DNA from: Amycolatopsis oliviviridis
GTDB lineage: Bacteria; Actinomycetota; Actinomycetes; Mycobacteriales; Pseudonocardiaceae
Length of the DNA: 64,000 nucleotides
Assembly: GCF_014654365.1 (NCBI RefSeq)
Contig: NZ_BNAY01000009.1
Coordinates: forward strand, 272,837-336,836
Direction of reading: 5' to 3'
The notes below the pieces were generated by a model. That model was not told the origin of the DNA and did not search any database. It worked only from the letters and a program-made list of their open reading frames with translations. The translations under genes were made by a program, and so were the position numbers. Positions 58,001-63,371 of this stretch are shown in pieces; the first letter of the stretch is position 1, and each line of letters opens with the position of its first letter.

Positions 58001-58405
58001 GAACTCACGGCGGGTGTACCCCCCAGCGTTACGAGGAATGCTCTGGAGCCGCATGAGTTTGCGCAAGCGCAAGCAATCACCGGCTTCAGGGGTGGGAACT
58101 TGGTTGGAAATACAACAAAGAAGTTCCCTGGTATCGACGGCTGGTTGGATGGCGCGCCGGTGAGCCTGAAGCAGTACACCGGAGACAAGCCGGCCGGTGT
58201 CCTCCGGCACGCTTCAAAGGCAGAGGAGTCTGCGCGCAAAGCGGGCTATCGCGACGTTGACCTCTATGTTGAAGCGAAAAATGTTGATCTGTCGAGAATG
58301 ATTGACTTCGCAAAGGGTGGCCCTTTGCGCGATATGCCGCGTCAGGGTACGATCAAGTCAATCTATATCGAGACGGCTAATGGCTGGCTGGTGCTGCCGG
58401 GGTGA
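49085..58405 (+). CDS. Giant secreted Rhs/YD-repeat polymorphic toxin
   Basis: A 3106-residue protein. It has a signal/anchor segment (about 18-38), a wall-associated DNRLRE-like region (about 60-530) and a CARDB/Ig-like stretch (about 540-750). An Rhs entry segment follows (~761-850, GGPTDFDPQTGNYYSSAVDA), then early YD repeats, an inserted LamG/concanavalin-like domain (~988-1210, RDLAIELWFKTTQGGPLFGY), and a long run of YD repeats (~1240-2600). The Rhs core ends DMGARWYSPGTGTFTARDD ... YTYGNAASMNGIDPDG (~2645-2683). Past the core come a Gly/Pro-rich linker, a hydrophobic pre-toxin segment (GISMAAAIPFLGWGAAAAKA) and a C-terminal toxin (~2988-3106). It resembles B. subtilis WapA in layout. 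The toxin is presumably released from the YD shell into neighbouring cells; the next gene is the likely immunity gene. Confidence 0.93.
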   Translation: MFSRRGSSARKKSLPSRSLLVVTVLALLAGVIGPAARNETPGSADAAERLAQAMALSPKQKTGSASGHDDDQGTPNAVGPKSLQSKFPEVGGGTETVLGNQVRVEKGPSEVKGFDKATSRELPEKRTAKERTYANTDGTQTTEFSREDVNYRTADGKFQPIDTTIVPNGRKPGWRNAGDNVGVEFAPSAAKDPVVNVIVDQHRQFGYAVDGVADSAGSVSGSTITYPSVRPESDLRLDVFPGGVKETLVLKSPDAPHSWIFPLKLTGLKPAIVDGRVSLSDDNGHEVAQIPPGVMNDANQDPASGDFATSNGVTYRLIEHKGRPALQVDLDSAWLRDPARQYPVEVDPSVDTGKANNSMVVQNGSRGDGGSELKAGTTGSIKAASYLAFDGVQDRLRNHKIFGAYLSLANSWSWSCQPRPLSVHPVVAPWGSSGGFPGPAVGPALTDSSFAHGYVGRGQSRSSCPAAYELINLGVPGRDLVQRWVTGAQANYGLSVRASETDPFGWKKFAGHRTVNPPVLYVTHSIYDAEYRVDSGVIDPPVTKIQDGKIKITVTNRGAETWTGPTYALGYRAFKTNGQPVASVEAATLAGDVPRGASVTLEAKIKAIDPGDYILDFSMLRRGGAWFTDEQIPPIRLMMRVIDVPPVVKAQYPPNGYSAPTLTPQLWVDAVDVDAPNTNGLKYRFEICENYRQNPDGSLTGVSCTDSGYVDKRTWTVPKNALRWSKDYQWRAFAFDGNSESQKLPPSHLLTAVPQPEITSHLANAPYSGGPTDFDPQTGNYYSSAVDATVRVTGPELSVARTYNSLDPRRDLMFGAGWSTRYDMRVVPDDDGSGNVVVTYSDGQQIRFGRNADGTYAAPEGRQMDFHAEVEAAGGGWMLVDRSATVYRFRPDGRLITVHDQNGRYIELDYGTVDHLKRVISRTSDRILYFKWTGNHVTSVSTDPIDGKQLTWNYTYDGDKLTKVCDPYGGCTGYEQTSGSHYRSSVVDSRPASYWRLGETAGADANSQVQTKLGKDKGTYKDVGLGQPGPLANAGDTAASFNGTSSVITLPDGTVKKNRDLAIELWFKTTQGGPLFGYQKARIDETPQGAVPVLYVGTDGKLRGQFWNGAAGPITTSAPVNDDQWHHVVLSGSLATQTLYLDGQKVGTAAGEIQHDDITFNQIGAAYTVPPSSWPGWGTQPRRFFSGLIDEVAFYEYPLGQTAALSHFQAKAGADYLSKITLPSGRVAAKLSYDVGADRLSEFTDRNGGNWKLVSPVVTGTATNLVRTTQVTDPGNRLHFYDYDPARGRILRSVAPLGQGIRAEDRLDNVGKPVPEPTPGCPPTGGFCGGPVNGGSTWVGGPVVGLGVRTYDYDEKGFQTTISDELGDQVVLTNDARGNVTARKSCRVAPGDCQTSYYSYYYNPNDVTDARNDKILSSRDARSADANDSRFATTYTYTEGWSRGLLATQTTPDGAVVRHVYTDGTEAAVGGGNVPSGLIEKTTDPRGGEITYSYYKNGDLAELVNAAGLTTKYTYDMLGRKKTETQVSEANPNGVTTTFTYDLLSRQATATSPGSNDPVTGVTHTAQRKTDYDADGNTTRDEVLDLTGGDPSRVTSTAYDGFGRPSEVTDAEGGKQFFGYDGFGNRTWMVDPIGNKYEYAYTARNAIAEVRLRGWHGGTIEAGTGEGDGEGDGSPTASLTLKSFAYDFAGRLIRETDAVGRTTRYQYYTDDKLRKKIATDVADPDNPSGPKTNVTLSELTYDAAGNVVQEVRQGGGTTTYEYDSTGRRTAQTHDPEGLANRSEFRYSLAGDLTAVTHTGRSSNSSRIDAGRVEGTEYGYDTAGRKISESVLNGGSQKLTTTRKFDQRGLITSVTDPRGNVSGADPAAFTTNLGYNSAGLATTVTGPAVDVESGGAPATRSRPQTLTGFNTFGEPTAKRDANGHVSTVTYDRLGRATDSSSADYRKPGETTTAKAVSRTQYDAAGKVIASTDPKGAVTRFRYDQLGRLLERVDPRADAGDQDGGVWKYSYTNAGDRLSVTDPNGSRQETTYDDLGRPITATQLERYPQPAAYTTKLRYDAAGNLKSTTSPSGEITRFGYDALGQRINATDPANVVTQFGYDLAGNRVRTSDGTGNTRYTSLDGAGRPTGSFDLDPGERILRKSSASYDAAGNRLSTTDPYGHTVKFGYDAQGRMTRQEEQVSATDSIVTGFGYDAAGQRTRITDGRANATIQTYNSLGLPESAIEPVTAAHPEPKDRTWTTGYDLNGQATNLLAPGGVTRVREFDALGRLTGETGGGASEPTTERKRSFDLASRLTSVDSPGGAKVFTYNDRGGLLTSTGPTTGVSTYEYDDSGRLAKRVDTAGTSSFTYDKGRLATQTDGLTGVRQAIGYDAGGRVGTIDYGAGRVRTLGYDDFGRMSSDTLKAADNSTLAGVAYGYDLDDRLTTKNTSGPEGSRSNVYGYDFAGRMTSWTASGEKTEYSWDKSGNRTKSGDKTATFDERNRQLTDGATTFAWSPRGTLTSRTDASGSVQSGFDAFDRAVKEGTNTFGYDGLDRMSVRNGQTFGYDGTSLDLITDGTAKFARGTGGQLLGQRSSAGVSQVAVTDQHGDVVAGLDPAGGLSGSTTFDPFGKKLGSTGSTSTLGYQSDYTDPDSGNVDMGARWYSPGTGTFTARDDIALPSNPSVASNRYTYGNAASMNGIDPDGHSWFECLVSPFFCGVVAPKLRDWFGPPAPPAQLGLSSGGIRVNGSYLDDVSGGNWAPNAPGEPSGLGPGKGTGKKGSGIGRGPGKATGTPGRGGTPVPVIDHRAAAQQAAKNNPLPVPKAVAQPVYGGGGAIAPVSPSPHLPAIAVGGSAAADNNVNKITNAVTGDGPIVQSVNQLPPSELGGASKSNNSGGFPSISDVLDTILPPGSLAGMLWQLGKSDSPSEFGHGVLDILGNIPVLGEVADLWNAAWYADDGDALNAGISMAAAIPFLGWGAAAAKAGKTGLKNIGELTAGVPPSVTRNALEPHEFAQAQAITGFRGGNLVGNTTKKFPGIDGWLDGAPVSLKQYTGDKPAGVLRHASKAEESARKAGYRDVDLYVEAKNVDLSRMIDFAKGGPLRDMPRQGTIKSIYIETANGWLVLPG
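58046..58405 (+). other. Rhs C-terminal toxin domain, probable restriction-endonuclease fold
   Basis: The last ~119 residues of the Rhs protein. The segment FPGIDGWLDGAPVSLKQYTG carries Asp3018 and S-L-Lys3029 in the spacing of a PD-(D/E)xK core (D-x10-x-K), with a conserved-looking Glu2991 upstream (EPHEFAQAQAITGF). This is the pattern of Tox-REase/CdiA-CT nucleases. The subfamily cannot be named. Base composition is much lower in G+C than the Rhs core (31 of 60 at 58081, 26 of 60 at 58261, against 43 of 60 at 57301). Confidence 0.6.
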
Positions 58406-58408
58406 TTG

Positions 58409-58879
58409 ATGTCATACGAATATGAGGCATGGTGCCTTGAAAAGCCTAATGTGGCGTCAATAGCGCGAGTTGTCAAGTTGATGATGCGCACTATTATTCC
58501 GTCTGATCTTGAAGTTGTTGTCGAGTATGACTCTGGAAGGCTGTGGAACTTTCGATGGGGGAATGAAGCGTCGGCCGTTGTTATTGTGATGACACCGGAA
58601 TTCGCGGACATTCCTGGAGATAATTGGATTCTTTCCGCAGAAGGCGGCGCACGTGGAATGGAACTGTGTGAGCTTCTGTCGCTCGTGATAGTCGCTGCTG
58701 CGGCTGTCGTGCATGGTGGAGTCGTTATCGACGAGTCCAAGAGGCTGCCTGAAAGAAAGAATGATCCTTTTGGGGTGCTGCTCGACCTTGCGCGGTCTGG
58801 GGCAACGAGTGGTAAAGAGCTACTTCAGGTAGTTCGTAACGGGTCGTCATGTGACGACAGTTCGGCGGATCACAAGTAG
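58409..58879 (+). CDS. Probable cognate immunity protein
   Basis: A 156-residue acidic protein with no recognised family. Its ATG is three bases after the Rhs stop and GGGGTGA spans the stop, so it is translated with the toxin. It is soluble apart from one hydrophobic helix (LLSLVIVAAAAVVHGGVVI). About 45-53% G+C in lines counted by eye, with rare A/T-ending codons, unlike all neighbours. Position right after a polymorphic toxin gene is the main evidence for immunity function. Confidence 0.7.
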   Translation: MSYEYEAWCLEKPNVASIARVVKLMMRTIIPSDLEVVVEYDSGRLWNFRWGNEASAVVIVMTPEFADIPGDNWILSAEGGARGMELCELLSLVIVAAAAVVHGGVVIDESKRLPERKNDPFGVLLDLARSGATSGKELLQVVRNGSSCDDSSADHK

Positions 58880-58896
58880 GTGATGCGGGTGAAGAT

Positions 58897-59577
58897 TCAG
58901 AAGCCGACGGTCGCCTTCTGGATCTTCACCGGCTTCGCGGGCAGCCCGTCCTGCGGCCCGTTCGGGTCCGTCGGGATGATCCCGGCGGCCACGATCTTGT
59001 CCAGCACGTCCATACCCCGCACGACCTTGCCCATCACCGAGTAGTTCTTCGGGATGTTCGCGAACGAGTGCACGATGAAGAACTCGCTGCCGTTGGTGCC
59101 GGGGCCCTGGTTGCCCATGGCGATGGTGCCGCGTTCGTAGGTCTCGGTGCCGTCGACCTCGTCCGGGAACTTGTAGCCCGGGCCGCCCTTCTCGGCTTCG
59201 TAGATGTCGCCGCACTGCAGGACGCCGAGGCGGGACGAGTTCGTCAGACGCCAGCACTGGCTGTGGTCGTAGAAGCGCTGCAGCGCGAGGCTCGCCAGGT
59301 TGTGCGCGGCGCACGGAGCGGCACCCGCGCGGTTCAGGCGCACGGTGACGGGGCCGTAGTTGAAGCGGAACGTGACGTCGATGGTGCCGCGGATCAGTGC
59401 GAAGGGCAGCGGCCGCAGGACCGGGCGGGCCGCGGGGTTCTCGGGCGTCGGCGTGAACTCGCAGCGCACGATCGGCAGCGAACCCGCGGAGGCGGCGGGT
59501 GCGGTCGCGGCTACCCCGGGCAGCAGGACGGCGGCGAGAGCGGAGACGACGGCGGTGACACCCCAGCGCAGCTTCAT
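58897..59577 (-). CDS. Secreted cyclophilin-type peptidyl-prolyl isomerase
   Basis: A 226-residue protein with signal peptide (about 1-30) and a cyclophilin domain (about 60-226). Conserved parts are FYDHSQCWRLTNSSRLGVLQ (catalytic Arg in CWRL), YERGTIAMGNQGPGTNGSEF and VMGKVVRGMDVLDKIVAAG. The catalytic Gln of the NGSQFFI motif is Glu here (GSEFFIV). Four Cys suggest disulfides. It probably assists folding of exported proteins. It converges with the immunity gene, 17 bases between ends. Confidence 0.92.
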   Translation of the reverse strand: MKLRWGVTAVVSALAAVLLPGVAATAPAASAGSLPIVRCEFTPTPENPAARPVLRPLPFALIRGTIDVTFRFNYGPVTVRLNRAGAAPCAAHNLASLALQRFYDHSQCWRLTNSSRLGVLQCGDIYEAEKGGPGYKFPDEVDGTETYERGTIAMGNQGPGTNGSEFFIVHSFANIPKNYSVMGKVVRGMDVLDKIVAAGIIPTDPNGPQDGLPAKPVKIQKATVGF

Positions 59578-59641
59578 GAGGGGGAACCTAACCCAAAAGG
59601 GTGGTCGTCGGGTAGCGCTTCACGCGGGCGGTGCGCCCGAA

Positions 59642-59694
59642 TACATGAAGGCCCCCTTCCTTGCGATAGGCGCAAGGAAGGGGGCCTTCATGTA
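59642..59694. repeat. Palindromic intergenic repeat, copy 2
   Basis: Perfect 24-bp inverted repeat (59642-59665 and 59671-59694) with loop ATAGG; same core as the element at 37258-37318. Here it lies in the 230-base gap upstream of both the cyclophilin gene and the lysozyme-like gene, so a simple terminator role does not fit. Confidence 0.9.
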
Positions 59695-59732
59695 CATCGG
59701 CCGGGTGAGGGCGGCGGTGAGGCATCGGTCCA

Positions 59733-59786
59733 GGTGGTCGTGAGTGGCGATTCGGGTTAGAACACGAATCGCCACTCACGACCACC
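59733..59786. repeat. Second palindrome type
   Basis: Perfect 22-bp inverted repeat (59733-59754 and 59765-59786) with loop GGTTAGAACA, core GTGAGTGGCGATTCG. Unrelated in sequence to the preceding repeat 38 bases away, and only 22 bases before the next gene. Confidence 0.85.
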
Positions 59787-59807
59787 CGCACCGAACGGCC
59801 ACCGCAC

Positions 59808-60425
59808 ATGCTGAGCTCGCTCGCCGCCCTGTACCTCGCCGCCACCGTCAGCCTGACCCCGCTGCCCCCGAACGAGATACGGCCCGACCAGGTCGAGCAC
59901 ATCGCCCTGCCCTGCGCCCAAACGGGGGCGTCCGCCGACGACACCGACGTCGCCCAAGACCTCAACCAGCAGCTCGCCACGAAGATGCGCGGCTACATGA
60001 ACTCGTACAACACCTCGTGCGCCAGAGCGGTCGTCGAGACCGTCCGGAGATCGGGGTACAACGAGCGCGCGGCCGCCATCGCGATCGCGACGGTGATCGT
60101 CGAGTCGAGTATCGCCAACCTCGACGGCGGCCTCGGCGACTCGGTGGGGCTCTTCCAGCAGCGCGCGAGCTGGGGGAGCTTCGAGCAGCGGACCGACCCG
60201 GTCTGGGCGACCGGCCGGTTCCTCGCGGTGATGCGGCAGTTCTTCCCCAACGGCACCTGGAACGAGATCGCGATCGGAGACGTCGCCGCGGCGATCCAGC
60301 GGCCGGCGGCGAAGTACCGGCACCGCTACGGGATCGAGGCGGACGACGCGGTCAAGATCGTCGGCGAACTCTGGGCCCGGAACGACGAATGGCCCCTGCC
60401 CACCGAAGTGGACAGGGGCCATTGA
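59808..60425 (+). CDS. Lysozyme-like (transglycosylase-type) exported protein
   Basis: A 205-residue protein with a short hydrophobic N-terminus (SSLAALYLAATVSLTPL) and a lysozyme-fold segment (about 75-170: ERAAAIAIATVIVESSIANL, GDSVGLFQQRASWGSFEQR). The Glu in VESS is in the place of the catalytic acid of soluble lytic transglycosylases. Probably acts on or binds peptidoglycan. Two Cys in the N-terminal half. The palindrome 59733-59786 is just upstream and may overlap its promoter. Confidence 0.82.
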   Translation: MLSSLAALYLAATVSLTPLPPNEIRPDQVEHIALPCAQTGASADDTDVAQDLNQQLATKMRGYMNSYNTSCARAVVETVRRSGYNERAAAIAIATVIVESSIANLDGGLGDSVGLFQQRASWGSFEQRTDPVWATGRFLAVMRQFFPNGTWNEIAIGDVAAAIQRPAAKYRHRYGIEADDAVKIVGELWARNDEWPLPTEVDRGH

Positions 60426-60437
60426 GCCGTGACGGGA

Positions 60438-60707
60438 CTACTTGCGCCAGGCCGTGCGCTGCTTGCGCATGTCGAGCACCAGCCCGAACATCATCAGCAG
60501 GGACAGCCCGATCAGCCACAGGTTCTCGGTCCAGCCGTGGTGGTTGCCGTACAGCATCACCAGCAGGATGATCGCGCACACCCAGCCCGCGATCCGCGTC
60601 GCCTTCGGGAAGGAACCGTGCCAGCCCCACTCGGCCGACGGCTCGTCGCGGGGGTCGACGGTGTCGACGCCCACCCGGCCGCGCTTTTCGACCGCTTTGC
60701 TCGCCAC
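60438..60707 (-). CDS. DUF2631 membrane protein
   Basis: An 89-residue protein from GTG 60707 with GAGGAG 7 bases upstream. Cytoplasmic N-terminal half (EKRGRVGVDTVDPRDEPSAE) followed by two membrane spans (ATRIAGWVCAIILLVMLYG; LWLIGLSLLMMFGLVLDM). DUF2631 genes neighbour dxr in many actinobacteria. Function unknown. Confidence 0.88.
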   Translation of the reverse strand: MASKAVEKRGRVGVDTVDPRDEPSAEWGWHGSFPKATRIAGWVCAIILLVMLYGNHHGWTENLWLIGLSLLMMFGLVLDMRKQRTAWRK

Positions 60708-60802
60708 GATCAACTCCTCAAAACCCGATGGTCCGCTTGCTCGCGAATGATCCCACACCTGGCTGCACGCGCCCGACGGGCCCCGCGCGACAATGAGCCC
60801 CG

Positions 60803-62008
60803 ATGACTACCTCGCGAAGTGTGCTCGTGCTCGGTTCGACCGGATCGGTCGGCGCCCAGGCCCTCGACGTCGCGGCCCGTAACCCGGACCTGTTCCGGGT
60901 CGCCGGCATCGCCGCGGGCGGCTCCGACCCCGCCGCGCTGGCCGCGCAGGCCCTGGCGCACCAGGTCGACGCCGTCGCCATCAGCAGGCCGACGGCCGTG
61001 GAAGACCTGCAGCTCGCGCTGTACGCCGAGGCGCAGAAGCGCGGCTACTCCAGCGGCGACTTCAAGCTCCCGCGGATCTTCGCCGGGGCCGACGCGGTCG
61101 TCGAGATGATCGACGCCACCCCGGTCGACGTCGTGCTCAACGCGCTCCCCGGCTCCCAGGGACTCCCGCCGACCCTGCGCGCGCTCGCCACCGGCGCCAC
61201 GCTCGCGCTGGCCAACAAGGAGTCGCTGATCGCGGGCGGGCCGCTCGTGCTGGCCGCGGCCAAACCGGGCCAGCTGGTCCCGGTCGACTCCGAGCACTCC
61301 GCGATCGCCCAGGCCCTGCGCGCCGGACGCGAGTCCGAGGTCGCCAGGCTCGTGCTCACCGCCTCGGGCGGCCCGTTCCGCGGCCGCAAGCGCGAGGAAC
61401 TGGCCGACGTCACCGTCGAGCAGGCGATGGCACATCCGACCTGGTCGATGGGCCCGCTCATCACGATCAATTCGTCCACCCTGGTCAACAAGGGACTGGA
61501 GCTGATCGAGGCGAAGCTCCTGTTCGACATCGAGACCGAGCGCATCGACGTGGTCGTCCACCCGCAGTCGATCATCCACTCGATGGTGACCTTTGTGGAC
61601 GGCTCGACGATCGCCCAGGCCAGCCCACCGGACATGCGGCTGCCGATCGCGCTGGCCCTGCACTGGCCGGACCGCGTGCCCGGCGCCGCGGCCGCGTGCG
61701 TCTGGGACAAGCCCGCGAGCTGGACCTTCGAGCCGCTGGACAACGAGGCGTTCCCCGCCGTCGAGCTGGCGAGGCACGCCGGAACCGTCGGCGGTTGCAT
61801 CCCGGCGGTCTACAACGCCGCGAACGAGGAGCTGGTGGCCGCCTTCCTGGCACAGAACACCGGCTTCACCTCGATTGTGGACACTATTGCCCAGGTGGTG
61901 GAAGCCGCCGACGAATGGCGTCGTGAACCTCGCGACGTGGACGACGTACTAGCTGCCGAGCGCTGGGCTCGCGCGCGTGCCGGTGCGCTGATCGGTAAGG
62001 GGAAGTAG
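60803..62008 (+). CDS. dxr: 1-deoxy-D-xylulose-5-phosphate reductoisomerase
   Basis: A 401-residue enzyme converting DXP to MEP with NADPH, the committed step of non-mevalonate isoprenoid synthesis and target of fosmidomycin. Motifs: NADPH fold VLVLGSTGSVGAQALDV, substrate/metal residues in LANKESLIAGG and VDSEHSAIAQAL, the flexible loop AHPTWSMGP, and SSTLVNKGLELIEAKLLF. It is followed after three bases by the site-2 protease gene, then ispG, the usual order. Confidence 0.97.
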   Translation: MTTSRSVLVLGSTGSVGAQALDVAARNPDLFRVAGIAAGGSDPAALAAQALAHQVDAVAISRPTAVEDLQLALYAEAQKRGYSSGDFKLPRIFAGADAVVEMIDATPVDVVLNALPGSQGLPPTLRALATGATLALANKESLIAGGPLVLAAAKPGQLVPVDSEHSAIAQALRAGRESEVARLVLTASGGPFRGRKREELADVTVEQAMAHPTWSMGPLITINSSTLVNKGLELIEAKLLFDIETERIDVVVHPQSIIHSMVTFVDGSTIAQASPPDMRLPIALALHWPDRVPGAAAACVWDKPASWTFEPLDNEAFPAVELARHAGTVGGCIPAVYNAANEELVAAFLAQNTGFTSIVDTIAQVVEAADEWRREPRDVDDVLAAERWARARAGALIGKGK

Positions 62009-62011
62009 CGC

Positions 62012-63253
62012 GTGGTCTTCATTCTCGGGATCGTGCTGTTCGCGCTGGGCATCTGTCTGTCCGTCGCGCTGCACGAAGCCGGTCACATGTGGGCGGCGAA
62101 GGCCTTCGGCATGAAGGTCCGGCGCTACTTCGTCGGCTTCGGGCCGACGATCTTCTCCTTCCGTCGCGGCGAGACCGAGTACGGCCTCAAGTGGATTCCG
62201 CTCGGCGGGTTCTGTGACATCGCCGGCATGACCGCGCTCGACGAGGTCACCCCGGAGGAGTCGAAGCGCGCGATGTGGCGCTTCAAGACCTGGAAGCGCA
62301 CCGTCGTCATGTCGGCGGGCTCGGCCATGCACTTCATCCTCGGTTTCGTCATCCTCTACCTGATGGCCGTCACCATGGGCCTGCCGAACCCGGCCGCGCA
62401 GGCGGCCCCCACCGAAGCCGTGATCAGCGCCACGTCTTGTGCCCGCGCGGCCACCACCGTGGAGCAGCTGAACGACACGGCCTGCCCGCCCGGCGCCCCG
62501 ACGCCCGCGAAGACCGCCGGCCTCCAGGCGGGCGACAAGGTCGTGTCCGTCGCGGGCAAGCCGATCAAGACCTGGCGCGAGATGCTCGCGGCCGTCCAGG
62601 TCGCCAGCGGGCCGACGCCCTTCGTGGTCGAACGGAACGGACAGCAGGTGAACCTGACCGTCGACGTGCCGCGCGTGCAGCGGCTGGTCGCCGACGGGTC
62701 CAACAACACCACGGTCAAGGACGTCGGCATGATCGGCGCCTCGCCGGTCCAGAACACCGCGCCGCCGCTGCTGACCTACGGTCCGGTCGACGCGATCGGC
62801 GGGACGCTCAGCTTCACCGGCACGATGTTCTCGGAGACCGCCAAGCGGCTGATCGAGTTCCCGTCGCGGATCCCCGCGGTGGTGGAGTCCATCTTCGGCG
62901 GCGAGCGCGACCCGAACACCCCGGTCAGCGTCGTCGGCGCCAGCCGGATCGGTGGCGAGGCCGCCGAGCGCGGGCTGTGGGAGATCTTCGTCCTCCTGCT
63001 GGCGAGCCTGAACTTCTTCATCGGCGTGTTCAACCTGCTGCCGCTGCTCCCGCTCGACGGCGGGCACATCGCGGTCGTCTGGTACGAGCGGGTCCGGGAC
63101 TGGTTCCGGAAGCTGCGGGGCAAGGCGGCGGGTGGTCCGGTCGACTACACGAAGCTGTCCGCGGTCACCATGGTGCTCGTCTTCATCGGTGGCGCGGTCA
63201 CTCTCCTCACCGTCACCGCCGACATCGTGAATCCGGTCAAGCTGTTCCAGTGA
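62012..63253 (+). CDS. rip1: M50 site-2 intramembrane metalloprotease (Rip1/RseP family)
   Basis: A 413-residue membrane protease from GTG with GGGGAAG upstream. HEAGH (His21, Glu22, His25) in the first span is the zinc site and LPLLPLDGGH near 350 gives the third ligand. A PDZ domain lies about 165-235 (AGLQAGDKVVSVAGKPIKTW). Four or so membrane spans. In mycobacteria Rip1 cuts anti-sigma factors (RskA, RslA) and cell-division proteins. Coupled to dxr. Confidence 0.95.
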   Translation: MVFILGIVLFALGICLSVALHEAGHMWAAKAFGMKVRRYFVGFGPTIFSFRRGETEYGLKWIPLGGFCDIAGMTALDEVTPEESKRAMWRFKTWKRTVVMSAGSAMHFILGFVILYLMAVTMGLPNPAAQAAPTEAVISATSCARAATTVEQLNDTACPPGAPTPAKTAGLQAGDKVVSVAGKPIKTWREMLAAVQVASGPTPFVVERNGQQVNLTVDVPRVQRLVADGSNNTTVKDVGMIGASPVQNTAPPLLTYGPVDAIGGTLSFTGTMFSETAKRLIEFPSRIPAVVESIFGGERDPNTPVSVVGASRIGGEAAERGLWEIFVLLLASLNFFIGVFNLLPLLPLDGGHIAVVWYERVRDWFRKLRGKAAGGPVDYTKLSAVTMVLVFIGGAVTLLTVTADIVNPVKLFQ

Positions 63254-63371
63254 CGGGGAAGCGCGGTTACGGAGCGCACTGTCAGCGCTGTTGGGCTGCC
63301 CAGGTAATGCTGCTCACCGTGACGGCTGACGTCGTGGATGTCCGCCGATCGGGGTAGGTACGCTTGACGGC

